Shown: positions 48,085-57,660, counted from the first letter of the stretch. The stretch: DNA of 64,000 nt from Gammaproteobacteria bacterium (GCA_021773215.1 JAJFKM010000019.1:1-64000); one strand, 5' to 3'. Notes: generated by a model from the sequence alone, not told the origin. A program made the numbers and translations.

Positions 48085-48885
48085 ATGAAAATTTCAATTG
48101 TAACAATTTCATACAATCAAAAACGATTTCTGGAGCGGGCCATACTTTCAGTGCTAAATCAAGATTATAAAGATATTGAATATATTGTTGTAGATGCGGG
48201 TTCAACCGATGGGAGTATTGATATTATTAATTCCTATAAAAACAAGATATCAAATATAATAATTGAACCAGATAATGGACCTGCTGATGGTTTAAACAAA
48301 GGGTTTTCATTAGCTACTGGAGAAATATATGCATTTTTAAATGCAGATGATATTTTATTGGAGTCTGCAGTATCACGGGCAATGGAAATCTTGGAAGCTA
48401 ATCACTCAATTGATGTACTATACGGAAATAGTCTTGTCATAGATGAGAATGATAAAATTTTGAGAAGAAGTTATTCGGATTCATTTTCTTTGTTTAGACG
48501 AGCATATCGCGGATGTGTAATTATGCAGCCATCAACATTTTTTCGTTCATGCAAGTATATAGAAGCAGGTGGTTTTAATGTAGATAATAAGTCAAATTGG
48601 GATGGGGAACTATTTAATGATATGGCCTTATGTGGGGCTGTTTTTTACAAGGTTAAACATATGCTGAGTGGTTACCGGTTACATTCTGAAAGCATAACCT
48701 CTTCCCAACGTCTTCATTTTCTGTTGGAAGAACACTATAAAAAAATGTTTTCAAAAATTATGGGCAGACAAGAAAATAAACTAGATATTCTTATGGTTTA
48801 TTTCATGAGGATTTTAAAACATTTCCTAAATCTAGCAGGCCTTAAAGAAAGAATTATGCATGGCCGAATTTACGGAAGACGCTAA
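48085..48885 (+). CDS. Family 2 glycosyltransferase
   Basis: A 266-residue GT-A enzyme starting MKISIVTISYNQKRFLERAILSVL. It has VVDAGSTDGSIDII near residue 37 and the metal-binding FLNADD near residue 86. Its DNGPADGLNKGFSLATG motif is typical of WcaA/colanic-acid-like transferases. The sugar is unknown. A ribosome-binding site (AAGGA) precedes the ATG. Confidence 0.9.
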   Translation: MKISIVTISYNQKRFLERAILSVLNQDYKDIEYIVVDAGSTDGSIDIINSYKNKISNIIIEPDNGPADGLNKGFSLATGEIYAFLNADDILLESAVSRAMEILEANHSIDVLYGNSLVIDENDKILRRSYSDSFSLFRRAYRGCVIMQPSTFFRSCKYIEAGGFNVDNKSNWDGELFNDMALCGAVFYKVKHMLSGYRLHSESITSSQRLHFLLEEHYKKMFSKIMGRQENKLDILMVYFMRILKHFLNLAGLKERIMHGRIYGRR

Positions 48886-48901
48886 ATGCGAGACTATACA
48901 T

Positions 48902-49573
48902 ATGAAATTAGTTAATACAATAATAGCTGTTATAAGCATGTTATTTCCATGGTTTTTAAAGCGTATTATTTATAGTAAATATTTTGGGTTTGAATTAGCG
49001 AAGAATTCGCGTGTCGGATTTTCAATTGTTTTATGTGATAAGTTGAAAATGGGTTCAAATTCTAAGATTGGAGCATTTAATATTGTGAAAAATATTAATA
49101 TGCTAGAGATTGGTGATTTCTCTACAATAGGAAATTTTAATTGGATATCTGCTTATCCACTTACAGATAAAATTCACTATAATAATCAAGAGCGAAAAAC
49201 TTGTCTTGTAATAGGTAAACATGCAGCTATAACAAATCGACACCTCATAGATTGCACGAACAAAGTCGTAATAGGTAGTTATTCAATAATGGCAGGAAAT
49301 AGAACACAAATTCTTACTCATAGCATTGATTTAAAACTAGGGAAACAAATCACTAAGGAATCATTAATTGGGGAGTATTGCTTCGTAGGTACAGGTTGCA
49401 TTATTTTGTCTGGAACAAGTTTGCCGTCTTTTTCATTGCTTGCAGCAGGTTCTGTTTTAACAAAAACATATAGTCAAGAATATCAACTATATGGTGGTTG
49501 TCCAGCTAGGCAGATAAAATCAATAGATAAGAATTCTAATTACTTTACACGCGAAACAGGGTTTGTTGCTTAA
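48902..49573 (+). CDS. Left-handed beta-helix acyltransferase (LbetaH family)
   Basis: A 223-residue protein with hexapeptide-type repeats (IGAFNIVKNINMLEIGDFSTIGNF, later IGEYCFVGTGCIILSGT) and an ending YGGCPARQIKSI typical of sugar O-acetyltransferases. An N-terminal hydrophobic stretch is present. The ATG at 48902 is preferred; an in-frame ATG at 48860 overlaps the previous gene and cannot be excluded. It probably acetylates a sugar of the surface glycan. Confidence 0.78.
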   Translation: MKLVNTIIAVISMLFPWFLKRIIYSKYFGFELAKNSRVGFSIVLCDKLKMGSNSKIGAFNIVKNINMLEIGDFSTIGNFNWISAYPLTDKIHYNNQERKTCLVIGKHAAITNRHLIDCTNKVVIGSYSIMAGNRTQILTHSIDLKLGKQITKESLIGEYCFVGTGCIILSGTSLPSFSLLAAGSVLTKTYSQEYQLYGGCPARQIKSIDKNSNYFTRETGFVA

Positions 49574-49602
49574 ATATTATTGTTATATAGAGAAATTATT
49601 TT

Positions 49603-50850
49603 TTGAAAGTAAATAAGTTACTCTGTGGCCTATTGATGATGGGCATGTTCTTAGATGGATTCTTGTGGACAGATGTATTTCTGGGTTTTGATTTTCGAGG
49701 TGTATATGTAGTATTACTTATTGCAATTGCTATTGAAGCAACCCGTAGTCATTACAGCTTACATAGAGATATATTAATTATATTTTCTTTTTTGTTGTTA
49801 AGTTCAATTCCTGGAATCATTAATAATACAAGTATAATTATAGTAGTTGTTTCACAGTTGTTAGGTAGTTTTATTTTTGCATGGTTCGTATATTTAATTA
49901 TCGACTCAAAGAGAAATTTAGAGTCAGCCATGCGTCTTTATCAAAAAGCGACATCAATAATCGCTGTTACTGTAATTATAGATCAAGTTGTTTTTCTTGT
50001 CGGCGGTTTAGATGCCAGTCAAATGGTGTTTTCTTTCGTTCCAGCACGTTCAATTGAGAATTATTATGAAAGTGGTTTTTATCGAGCGGCTGGAATATTA
50101 TATGAACCCTCTCAGGCAGGAATAGTGTTAGCTCCATCTTTAGTTTTTGCCTTGATAAGGAAACAAACTCCAAGGGTACTACTATTGTTATTCTCAATAG
50201 TAGTAACATTCTCAACTTTGGCATACATAGGGGCTCTTTTAGCTTTAATAATTTCTAAAAAGGGAGGTATAAAAACATTTCTGACAGTTATTTTTGTTAT
50301 AATACTTTTTCAGTTTTTGCTGTTTCTCCCATTTATTAGTGATAGATTATCGCCTCTTTTAAAGTTTTCTACTCTTTTATTTTATGGGAATAATTTATAT
50401 GCTACTGAGATACAGGCTGCTGGAGGTAGTGTTGCTACGCTAATTGCAAATGCAATGATTACAATAGAAGGTATAAGGGCTCAGCCATTATTTGGTCATG
50501 GTTTAGGTTCGTTCCGAGTGTATTATCATGAACTACTAGATAAAGTGCTAATAGGAGCTAGTGAGTTGATTGGCTTTTATAATAAAGGAGGAGGGAGTCT
50601 TTTATTAAGAATGTTATTTGAGTTAGGTTTTGTTGGCACGATAATAATATTTGTTACCTATATAAAGCGACTTATTAAAATACTCAAATTAAAATTGGAT
50701 AGAAACTCGCCTGAAATAGCATGGGTATCTGCCTCAACTTGTTTTTTTATGGTTAGTTTGCTTCGAAAAGATGCGATAGTTTCATTATATTTTTGGATAT
50801 TTTTAGTTGGGTTTACTGTGGCTACAAGTAAAAGGAAAGCTTTTAACTAA
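49603..50850 (+). CDS. O-antigen/capsule polymerase (Wzy-like)
   Basis: A 415-residue membrane protein with about 10-11 hydrophobic segments and a large periplasmic loop containing NNLYATEIQAAGGSVATL and LFGHGLGSFRVYYHELLD near residue 305, a pattern seen in Wzy/O-antigen ligase-like proteins. It begins with TTG. Wzy joins repeat units at the periplasmic face. Presence with a flippase indicates Wzx/Wzy-dependent assembly. Confidence 0.8.
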   Translation: MKVNKLLCGLLMMGMFLDGFLWTDVFLGFDFRGVYVVLLIAIAIEATRSHYSLHRDILIIFSFLLLSSIPGIINNTSIIIVVVSQLLGSFIFAWFVYLIIDSKRNLESAMRLYQKATSIIAVTVIIDQVVFLVGGLDASQMVFSFVPARSIENYYESGFYRAAGILYEPSQAGIVLAPSLVFALIRKQTPRVLLLLFSIVVTFSTLAYIGALLALIISKKGGIKTFLTVIFVIILFQFLLFLPFISDRLSPLLKFSTLLFYGNNLYATEIQAAGGSVATLIANAMITIEGIRAQPLFGHGLGSFRVYYHELLDKVLIGASELIGFYNKGGGSLLLRMLFELGFVGTIIIFVTYIKRLIKILKLKLDRNSPEIAWVSASTCFFMVSLLRKDAIVSLYFWIFLVGFTVATSKRKAFN

Positions 50851-50944
50851 AATGGTGGTTATTAAATAATTTTAAAAACATTAGATAGTTTACGAGAAAG
50901 AATAACATTAGTAATATTTTATTAAGTAAGAGAGATTTATAATA

Positions 50945-52126
50945 ATGAAAATATTAGTTTTAGGTGGAGATGGTTTTTGTGGTTGGCCAACGTGCTTGCA
51001 TTTATCAAAAAAAGGACATGAATTAGTAATAGTTGATAATCTTTCTAGAAGAAATATTGATGTTGAGCTAGAGATTAATTCACTAACACCAATTCTTCCA
51101 ATAGGACAAAGGCTTAATGCATGGGAAGACTTGACTGGCAATAAAATCACATGTCACAATTTTAATGTTGCAGAAAATTATGTTCAGTTACTCAATTTGC
51201 TTAAAGAATTTAAACCTTCGGCCATTATTCATTTTGCTGAGCAGCGTTCAGCGCCGTACTCTATGAAAAGTTCTTACCATAAGAGATATACGTTAGATAA
51301 TAATTTAAATGCGACAAATAATCTTTTAGCTGCAATTGTAGAATCAGAACAAGATATTCACGTTGTTCATTTAGGAACAATGGGGGTCTATGGTTACGGC
51401 ACTGTTGGTATGAAAATACCAGAAGGGTATTTAAATGTAAAAGTAGAAACTGATGAGGGAGAGCTTGTTGAACAAGATATATTATATCCATCAAATCCTG
51501 GCAGTATATATCATTTGACTAAGACTCAAGATCAGCTCTTGTTCGCTTATTATAACAAAAACGATAATATTAGAATAACTGACTTGCATCAAGGAATAGT
51601 CTGGGGAACTCAAACTACAGAAACCGTTATTAATGATAAGTTAATAAATAGATTTGATTATGATGGTGATTATGGGACTGTCTTAAATAGATTCTTAGTG
51701 CAAGCAGCAATAAATTATCCACTAACAGTACATGGAACTGGAGGTCAGACGAGAGCATTTATACATATTCAAAATACTGTTGAATGTATAAATATAGCAG
51801 TTGAGAACCCTCCTATAAATAATGATCGTGTAAAGATATATAATCAGATGACGGAAACACATAGAGTTAGAGATTTAGCAAGCATGATATCTAACAAAAC
51901 GGGAGTATCTGTAGATTTTATTTCAAATCCAAGACAAGAGTCCGATGAAAATGAACTATACGTTAGAAATGATAACTTCTTGGCAGATGGTTTAAAACCG
52001 ATTTTTTTAAAAGATGGTTTAATGGAAGAAATTACAGATATTGCAAAAAAATATATAAGCAGATGTGATTCAAGTAAAATACCTTGTGTTTCTTATTGGA
52101 ATAAATCGCGTGCTGAAGAACACTGA
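50945..52126 (+). CDS. UDP-sulfoquinovose synthase-like enzyme (SQD1/SqdB family)
   Basis: A 393-residue extended SDR protein that follows the SQD1 pattern closely. Visible segments are LGGDGFCGWPTCLHLSKKGH at the N-terminus, VDNLSRRNIDVELEINSLTP, FAEQRSAPYSM near residue 97, HLGTMGVYGYGTVG near residue 142, the YxxxK motif in SIYHLTKTQDQ, and a C-terminal NPRQESDENELYVRND. The known family makes UDP-sulfoquinovose from UDP-glucose and sulfite. Lying between a polymerase and glycosyltransferases, it may supply a sulfonated sugar to the glycan; a role in sulfolipid synthesis is the alternative. Confidence 0.85.
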   Translation: MKILVLGGDGFCGWPTCLHLSKKGHELVIVDNLSRRNIDVELEINSLTPILPIGQRLNAWEDLTGNKITCHNFNVAENYVQLLNLLKEFKPSAIIHFAEQRSAPYSMKSSYHKRYTLDNNLNATNNLLAAIVESEQDIHVVHLGTMGVYGYGTVGMKIPEGYLNVKVETDEGELVEQDILYPSNPGSIYHLTKTQDQLLFAYYNKNDNIRITDLHQGIVWGTQTTETVINDKLINRFDYDGDYGTVLNRFLVQAAINYPLTVHGTGGQTRAFIHIQNTVECINIAVENPPINNDRVKIYNQMTETHRVRDLASMISNKTGVSVDFISNPRQESDENELYVRNDNFLADGLKPIFLKDGLMEEITDIAKKYISRCDSSKIPCVSYWNKSRAEEH

Positions 52127-52239
52127 TAGGTAAATTATTTTCAATAATAAAATACATGGATTATTGTTAACGTAATTCTTCTGCGATCAGATAAATATTT
52201 CATCAAATAATATTGTGTGACAATAATTGGGTTTCAAAA

Positions 52240-53355
52240 GTGATTAAAACCAATCTTTTGGTGGTTACACCTATTTATCCACCTGCATCTGGAGGTGGTG
52301 CTCAATATACAAAATGCATTGTTGAAGAATTGGCTCACTATGATTCAATATCAAATATAAATGTTTTAACTGAAGGTTATCCTGATTCAAATTTTCATGA
52401 CATATTGAATAGTAAATCACATGTATGGAGGTTGTTTCCATATCGTGCAGGAAAAAGCAAAATAACTTTCAGCTCATATGTTAAATATTTAATTTTACAA
52501 ATTAAATTATTTACATTATTTCATTGGGTAAAAAGAGAAAGAATTAATGTTATCTTGCTTCATAGTTCTTTTTTAATACATGCAGGTTCATTGTCATTTA
52601 TCGTATGGTGTATAAAAAAAATATATAAAAATGACATTAAAGTGATTCTAGATATTAGAGATATATTTCTTCCGCTTTCTGTATATAAGAGATTGTATAT
52701 ATATGACTCGATAATTTGTTGTTCGAAGAGGATTGAAGATTTAATAATAAGTAAAACCTTAGAAGATATTGATATTCATGTATGTCCAATGCCGATTAAA
52801 ATATCTAAACCAAATGTTAATGAAGTTGATAAAACATGTTCTTTGTATGGCATAAATAAAAATAAATATTTGTTTTTTCCAAATGGGATTTCAAGTAGAA
52901 AGGATTTTCATATTGCTTACGAAATATGGGTGGAATTACTAGAAAGGGGGCATGAATTTGATCTGGTCGTTTGCGGGAGAAATCGCTCATGGAAAAAGAA
53001 GTATGATAAAAAATATGCAAATGGAAGTCTTCATTATATTGGGTCAATTTCAAACAAAGAGGTTTTATGTTTACAAAAAGGATCTGCAATTGTTTTAAAT
53101 ACTTGCAGATCAGAAAGTCCGTCTAGAACTTCAGTAGAGTCTATGATTTTAGAAGCAAAAGTATTATTGCCACCATATGTGCCAGAATTTTCTGATATAG
53201 ATGATAAATTAGTTGCTTCTTCAAAAGATTGCAAACATTTAGCCGATAAAGTTGAAAATATACTATTAAATAATTTATTTCCAGATAAATATAATTATCA
53301 TGTTCATGATCCAGGAATTGTTTGTAAGGGGTATGAAAAAATATTTAATTTATAA
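52240..53355 (+). CDS. Family 4 (group 1) glycosyltransferase
   Basis: A 371-residue GT-B transferase. The N-terminal LLVVTPIYPPASGGGAQYTKCIVEEL is the family's opening loop. The C-terminal half has YLFFPNGISSRKDFHIAYEI and LNTCRSESPSRTSVESMILEAK, the nucleotide-sugar binding region. No ATG start exists; GTG at 52240 gives the best N-terminus and GTG at 52213 is an alternative. It directly follows the sulfoquinovose synthase-like gene, so it might use that sugar (inference). Confidence 0.8.
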   Translation: MIKTNLLVVTPIYPPASGGGAQYTKCIVEELAHYDSISNINVLTEGYPDSNFHDILNSKSHVWRLFPYRAGKSKITFSSYVKYLILQIKLFTLFHWVKRERINVILLHSSFLIHAGSLSFIVWCIKKIYKNDIKVILDIRDIFLPLSVYKRLYIYDSIICCSKRIEDLIISKTLEDIDIHVCPMPIKISKPNVNEVDKTCSLYGINKNKYLFFPNGISSRKDFHIAYEIWVELLERGHEFDLVVCGRNRSWKKKYDKKYANGSLHYIGSISNKEVLCLQKGSAIVLNTCRSESPSRTSVESMILEAKVLLPPYVPEFSDIDDKLVASSKDCKHLADKVENILLNNLFPDKYNYHVHDPGIVCKGYEKIFNL

Positions 53356-53432
53356 AAATAATTAACATGGTAGTCGATATTATTATTGCCATAAAATAAC
53401 ATCTTCTAAAGGGCATTTTTTTTAAATTCATT

Positions 53433-54155
53433 ATGCTAATAAAATATTTTCATTCAGATTATGCTTGGGATAATTATGAAGTATTTTTAATCAACTTGAT
53501 TAAAAAATATAAGTCAAAGTCTATTGTCGAAATAGGTGGAGGTGCAAATCCTGCTTTGTCTATTGAAAATATAGAAAAACTAAATGTGAGTTATACTGTT
53601 CTCGATATTTCTGCTGAAGAATTAAGCAAGTCTAAAAAAGGGTATCATAAATATGTTGCAGATATATCTGACCCGTCTTTGAAAATTAGTCAAAAATATG
53701 ACTTTATTTTTACAAAAATGTTAGCTGAACACATTAGAGATGGTGAGGTTTTTCATGAAAATGTATTAAAATTATTGAATGATGGCGGCATAGCCTTCCA
53801 TTTCTTTCCTACTTTATATGCCCCACCATTTTTAGTAAATTGGATGTTACCTGAAAAATTAGCAAGAAGACTACTCTATATATTACAACCAGGACGGGAA
53901 AAATCAGGTAAGCATGCAAAATTTCCTGCTTACTATAGCTTCTGTAAAGGGCCAATTAACAGTCAAATGAAATTCTTTAATAAACTTGGCTATAAGGTCG
54001 ACGCTTACTATGGTTTTTTTGGCCACGGTTCTTATTATCAAAAATTGAAACCTTTGTTTGTAATGCATGAGTGTATTGCAAGATGGTTGGTAAAAAATCC
54101 TAATCCCTGGGTTACTAGCTTTGCATATGTTGTTTTGAAAAAACCAGTTGAATAA
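53433..54155 (+). CDS. Class I SAM-dependent methyltransferase
   Basis: A 240-residue Methyltransf_11/25-type protein with the SAM motif SIVEIGGGANPALSIE near residue 30, the acidic VLDISAEEL, and FIFTKMLAEHIRDGEVFHEN as the post-motif region. The substrate is unknown; probably a sugar of the glycan. The following FkbM gene overlaps its end by 8 bases. Confidence 0.82.
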   Translation: MLIKYFHSDYAWDNYEVFLINLIKKYKSKSIVEIGGGANPALSIENIEKLNVSYTVLDISAEELSKSKKGYHKYVADISDPSLKISQKYDFIFTKMLAEHIRDGEVFHENVLKLLNDGGIAFHFFPTLYAPPFLVNWMLPEKLARRLLYILQPGREKSGKHAKFPAYYSFCKGPINSQMKFFNKLGYKVDAYYGFFGHGSYYQKLKPLFVMHECIARWLVKNPNPWVTSFAYVVLKKPVE

Positions 54156-54888
54156 ATTGATAATTAAGAAAATACAAAAATTACTATATCTTTTGTGTCA
54201 TCAAGAATATTGGATGGCATTGATAAAGGGTAAAGTTGCTGCTGGTATCGAGCATGAGAAATTATTAAAGTCGTTTAACTGTATTACTGTTGTAGATATA
54301 GGTGCTAATAAAGGTCAATTTGCCTTAGTGTCTCGCAGATATTTCCCTAATGCTAAAATAGTTTCGTTTGAGCCGCTCAAAGAACCAGCAAAAAAGTTCC
54401 TTAAGGTTTTTTCTCAAGATAAAAATGTCGAATTACATCAAGTTGCTATTGGCCCGGAATCTAGAATAACTAAAATTAATGTTTCAGCTGTAGATGATTC
54501 TTCATCCTTGTTGTCCATTAGTGAATTACAAAATGAAATCTTTCCAGGTACTGCCAAAATAGATTCTCAAGAAATCAAAGTTGCCCCTCTTAGCGATTTT
54601 ATCAAAGAAAGTGAAATCCAGTCTCCTGCGCTACTTAAAATAGACGTGCAAGGTTATGAACTAGAATCTCTTAAGGGTTGCGAAGATCTGCTAAATAAAT
54701 TTCAGTATGTTTATGTCGAATGCTCCTTTGTAGAATTATATGAAGGTCAATCTTTTGCCCAGGATGTAATTATATTTCTAGATCAGCATGGATTTGTTTT
54801 GAAAGGTATCTATAACATGTCCTATGATAATAAGGGTAAAGCGGTTCAAGCAGACTTTTTCTTTTCTAATAGTAACATCCAAGAATGA
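54148..54888 (+). CDS. FkbM-family methyltransferase
   Basis: A 246-residue protein with VVDIGANKGQFALVSRRYFP near residue 50, IVSFEPLKEPAKKFL, and LLKIDVQGYELESLKGCEDLL near residue 170, the FkbM signature. It starts with TTG (54148 or 54157) and overlaps its neighbours on both sides, so it belongs to a tight transcriptional unit. It is the intact relative of the decayed FkbM gene at 47 kb. Confidence 0.88.
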   Translation: MNKLIIKKIQKLLYLLCHQEYWMALIKGKVAAGIEHEKLLKSFNCITVVDIGANKGQFALVSRRYFPNAKIVSFEPLKEPAKKFLKVFSQDKNVELHQVAIGPESRITKINVSAVDDSSSLLSISELQNEIFPGTAKIDSQEIKVAPLSDFIKESEIQSPALLKIDVQGYELESLKGCEDLLNKFQYVYVECSFVELYEGQSFAQDVIIFLDQHGFVLKGIYNMSYDNKGKAVQADFFFSNSNIQE

Positions 54889-55646
54889 CGTCTAAAAAAA
54901 TATCAATAACAGATAAGTTTATTGAAATATTTGGTATTAAGTTTTTAAAGGGTGGCTATTCAAAAGCTATAGACTTGTTATCTAATGGCGGTTTGATGAT
55001 TGTTCCTTCAGCACCATCACTTACTCTTATAAAATCAGATCAAGATTATTACGAATCATTACAAGCGAACGATTTTGCTATACCTGATAGTGGACTGATG
55101 GTTTTAATCTTAAAAGTATTTTATAAAATACATTTAGAAAAATTGTCTGGACTTGCTTTTTTAAATTTATTTTTCTCGGATTGTGTGAAGGAGAAAAATC
55201 CTGAATTATTTCTTGTTGAACCAACTCAAGAAGATCATGATGCGAATGAAGTTTATTTGAACAGCATTGGGGTTAAATACGATCCTGCTTGTTACTATGT
55301 CGCTCCTGTCTACGAAGATACTGTTATCAAAGATTATGATTTGCTGAAGCAACTTGAAGAACAAAAACCAAAGACCATAATAATTAATCTTGGTGGTGGT
55401 GTTCAGGAAAAACTAGGTTGTTTCTTAAAAAAGAATTTGTCATATAAGCCAGCTATTATATGTACAGGCGCTGCTATTGCTTTTTTATCCGGGCGACAAG
55501 CAAATATACCAGATTGGGGGGACAGGTTATACCTAGGTTGGTTGTTTAGGTGTATTAGTAACCCAAGAAGATTTGTCCCGAGGTATTTAAGCAGCATTAA
55601 ATTAATTTTTATGTTGATTGGATGTAAAGTGGAAAAAATAGATTAA
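54885..55646 (+). CDS. WecG/TagA/CpsF-family glycosyltransferase
   Basis: A 253-residue GT26-type transferase. Family features are the early aspartate in FAIPDSGLMVLILKVF near residue 64, the Gly-rich INLGGGVQEKLG near residue 166, and the C-terminal GAAIAFLSGRQANIPDWGDRLYLGWLFRC with the PRRFVPRY tail. These enzymes transfer N-acetylhexosaminuronic acid or related sugars to lipid-linked intermediates. It overlaps the FkbM gene by four bases and ends the polysaccharide operon. Confidence 0.87.
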   Translation: MTSKKISITDKFIEIFGIKFLKGGYSKAIDLLSNGGLMIVPSAPSLTLIKSDQDYYESLQANDFAIPDSGLMVLILKVFYKIHLEKLSGLAFLNLFFSDCVKEKNPELFLVEPTQEDHDANEVYLNSIGVKYDPACYYVAPVYEDTVIKDYDLLKQLEEQKPKTIIINLGGGVQEKLGCFLKKNLSYKPAIICTGAAIAFLSGRQANIPDWGDRLYLGWLFRCISNPRRFVPRYLSSIKLIFMLIGCKVEKID

Positions 55647-55674
55647 TTAATTATTAACAAGGATAAACTCAGAA

Positions 55675-55830
55675 ATGGAATTTCTAGAGATAAAGCACCA
55701 TTGTGCTATTAATGGTGTCACCGGCTCGTGTCATGAACTTCGTTTTTAAAATGGCACTGGGTATTAATTGATTGTGGTTTGTTTCAATGCGCGGAGGCCT
55801 TATTTAAAGAGGACGCTACCCTTTAATTTC
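55675..55830 (+). pseudogene. Beta-CASP gene 5' fragment A1 plus GACGCTACCC motif
   Basis: Starts ATGGAATTTCTAGAG and reads MEFLEIKHH...NGVTGSCHELRF before a stop. It then continues with damaged sequence corresponding to IDCGLFQ and to about codon 40 of the intact gene at 61.63 kb. It is followed at 55806-55830 by AAAGAGGACGCTACCC, the array's recurring motif. First of seven truncated copies. Confidence 0.85.
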
Positions 55831-55869
55831 ATTCTTCTTTGGTCTGCCCAGTAGCTTGTCATTCAGTGC

Positions 55870-56244
55870 TCAAGCCATCTTCTTTTTGATCAAGCTTAAA
55901 GATATCAAAACGATAATCGCACCAACCATCCCTGCCAGGACATCTTTCTCGCTGCCTACTCGACCTGGCACTCCTAATTGAATGAGCTCATCTGCAATAG
56001 TTAATATTGATACTATTAAAAAAGTCAGCCAGATTTTATAGACGCTGCCATACCAAATTAACATGGCAAGAAAACCAAAAAAAACAGCATGCAATAACAT
56101 GTCATACGGCGGTTTGGCTAAACCAATGGCAAGTTCGGTACGACCCAGCAAAAACAAAGCTATGCAAAGGAGTCCAGCTAAAATGAGACTTATGCGGTGA
56201 CTCCAATTTATCAAGAGGAGTACATGTTCTTTTTTTATGTGCAT
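55870..56244 (-). CDS. VanZ-like membrane protein
   Basis: A 124-residue protein with four hydrophobic segments and the VanZ-family stretch KPPYDMLLHAVFFGFLAML near residue 44, then ADELIQLGVPGRVGSEKDVLAGMVGA near residue 84. The function of these small VanZ-like proteins is unclear. It is the only non-toxin-antitoxin gene lying between the beta-CASP fragments, in the opposite orientation. Confidence 0.75.
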   Translation of the reverse strand: MHIKKEHVLLLINWSHRISLILAGLLCIALFLLGRTELAIGLAKPPYDMLLHAVFFGFLAMLIWYGSVYKIWLTFLIVSILTIADELIQLGVPGRVGSEKDVLAGMVGAIIVLISLSLIKKKMA

Positions 56245-56331
56245 TGAGATTGGTCGTTTATTAAATATTGCTGTCTGTATTGTTGTTTTGAAAAAGTGGA
56301 CGTTACGACATTAATGACCGGATACACAAGC

Positions 56332-56462
56332 AAAAAGGGACGCTACTCTTTGATTTATGAAAGTACTGGATCCCCGCATACGCGAGGATGACGAAGGAGG
56401 CAGAAATGGATTTTCTAGAAATAAAACATCACGGAGCTGTTGATGGAGTAAAGACTGGATAG
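56332..56462 (+). pseudogene. Motif, leader and beta-CASP 5' fragment A2
   Basis: The order is AAAAAGGGACGCTACTC (56332), the leader ACTGGATCCCCGCATACGCG...GACGAAGGAGG, then ATG 56406 reading MDFLEIKHHGAVDGVKTG and a stop. After 13 codons the sequence jumps to a VK(I/T)G junction that resembles codons 106-109 of the intact gene, the same junction seen in fragment A7. A further scrap (GGCGCAGAGACTTCGGGGC) lies near 56659. Confidence 0.82.
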
Positions 56463-56483
56463 ATAAAAATACTGGATCTCCGC

Positions 56484-56615
56484 CTCGGTCTCTCGGTTGT
56501 TGCTCGGTAATTGCTCGACTGCTTGCTCCAAGCGCAGTTCTATCACCTACGTGGCCCAGGCCAGCTTCTCGACCTCACGGTCTCACCTTCTCCATGTAGC
56601 CGTCCATGTAGGCGT
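56484..56615. repeat. Modular repeat element E4 nested in a REP-like palindrome
   Basis: In reverse orientation relative to E1: it begins CTCGGTCTCTCGG and ends GTCCATGTAGGCGT. The flanks ACTGGATCTCCGC and GCGCGAAGATGACG are the two halves of the GGATCCCCGC-CGCGAGGATGAC palindrome, so the element occupies the palindrome loop. The bases from here to 56821 hold only repeat debris and the higBA promoter region. Confidence 0.85.
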
Positions 56616-56821
56616 GCGCGAAGATGACGAAGGATGGGATGATTATTACTTAGGCTAGGGCGCAGAGACTTCGGGGCAGGGCGCGGACTTTAAGCAACAA
56701 AGGGAACGTTACACTTATAATTGAGTTACGTTTTCGGCGTTCTTACCGCTACCAAAGTCAGTCAAAATATAAAATAAGCTTTACGCTTTACATGTTACGT
56801 TAGACGTACTATTCTTTATCT

Positions 56822-57100
56822 ATGATACAGACCTTTCGTTGCAAGGATACGCAAGCTTTATTCGAGGGAAATAGTTCGAAACGGTTTCGAGCTATTAAGG
56901 CTGTTGCAGAACGAAAACTGACCCTATTACATAATGCAGCGACATTGGATTTTCTGCGGAGTCCACCAGGAAATAAATTGGAATTATTGAAAGGTAAACG
57001 TAAGGGGCAATATAGTATTCGAATAAATGAACAATGGCGAATTTGTTTCCAATGGAAAAATGGAGATGTGTTTGCAGTTGAGATTGTTGATTACCATTAG
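56822..57100 (+). CDS. higB: HigB-type toxin
   Basis: A 92-residue RelE-fold RNase toxin. It starts MIQTFRCKDTQALFEGNSSKRFRAI, contains LRSPPGNKLELLKGKRKGQYSIRIN and ends WRICFQWKNGDVFAVEIVDYH, which are HigB family landmarks. Toxin-first order followed by higA 15 bases downstream is the standard arrangement. Confidence 0.92.
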   Translation: MIQTFRCKDTQALFEGNSSKRFRAIKAVAERKLTLLHNAATLDFLRSPPGNKLELLKGKRKGQYSIRINEQWRICFQWKNGDVFAVEIVDYH

Positions 57101-57115
57101 TGGGAGGTTATAGAA

Positions 57116-57415
57116 ATGATTAAGAATGGAATGCGGCCGATACACCCAGGCGAAATTTTACGTAAAGAATATTTGGAGCCATTAGGTACCAGCGCACATC
57201 GACTATCAAGAGATTTACGAGTGCCCGCGACACGTATTCATGCAATTGTTAATGAACGTAGAGGTATAACGCCAGACACAGCATTACGTTTAGCACGTTA
57301 TTTTGGAGGTGATGCCAGATCTTGGTTAAATTTACAGGCTGATTATGATTTAAAAGTTGCGATCAAAAATGTGGCAAAGGAAATAGAGAAAGAAGTTCAT
57401 CCGCACGCAGCATAG
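57116..57415 (+). CDS. higA: HigA-type antitoxin
   Basis: A 99-residue XRE-family antitoxin with the HigA opening MRPIHPGEILRKEYLEPLG and the helix-turn-helix RLSRDLRVPATRIHAIVNERRGITPDTALRLARYFG. The ATG is preceded by GGGAGG. It neutralises HigB and should repress the operon. Confidence 0.93.
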   Translation: MIKNGMRPIHPGEILRKEYLEPLGTSAHRLSRDLRVPATRIHAIVNERRGITPDTALRLARYFGGDARSWLNLQADYDLKVAIKNVAKEIEKEVHPHAA

Positions 57416-57420
57416 AATTT

Positions 57421-57660
57421 AAAGGGGATGCTACTTGAGCGATCCCCACGAATAATCATGGCAACCATTGATGTTGCTGTAATAAACATTGAAACTCCTG
57501 CATCGCTGTATTCATATGCTCATCAGATATGGGTAAAAAGGGGACGCTACCCTTTAATTCAGGAAAAAAATATAGAAATGGAATTTCTAGAGATAAATCA
57601 CCATGGTGCAGTGAATGGTGGCACAGGTTCGTACCACGAACTTCGTCCGTCAGGACCTAA
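57421..57660 (+). pseudogene. Two motif copies and beta-CASP 5' fragment A3
   Basis: A degenerate motif AAAGGGGATGCTACTT directly follows higA. A full one (AAAAAGGGGACGCTACCC) lies at 57535. Fragment A3 starts at ATG 57578 and reads MEFLEINHHGAVNGGTGSYHELR, then unrelated bases. This copy lacks the GGATCCCCGC leader. The 57441-57534 segment was not recognised. Confidence 0.8.
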
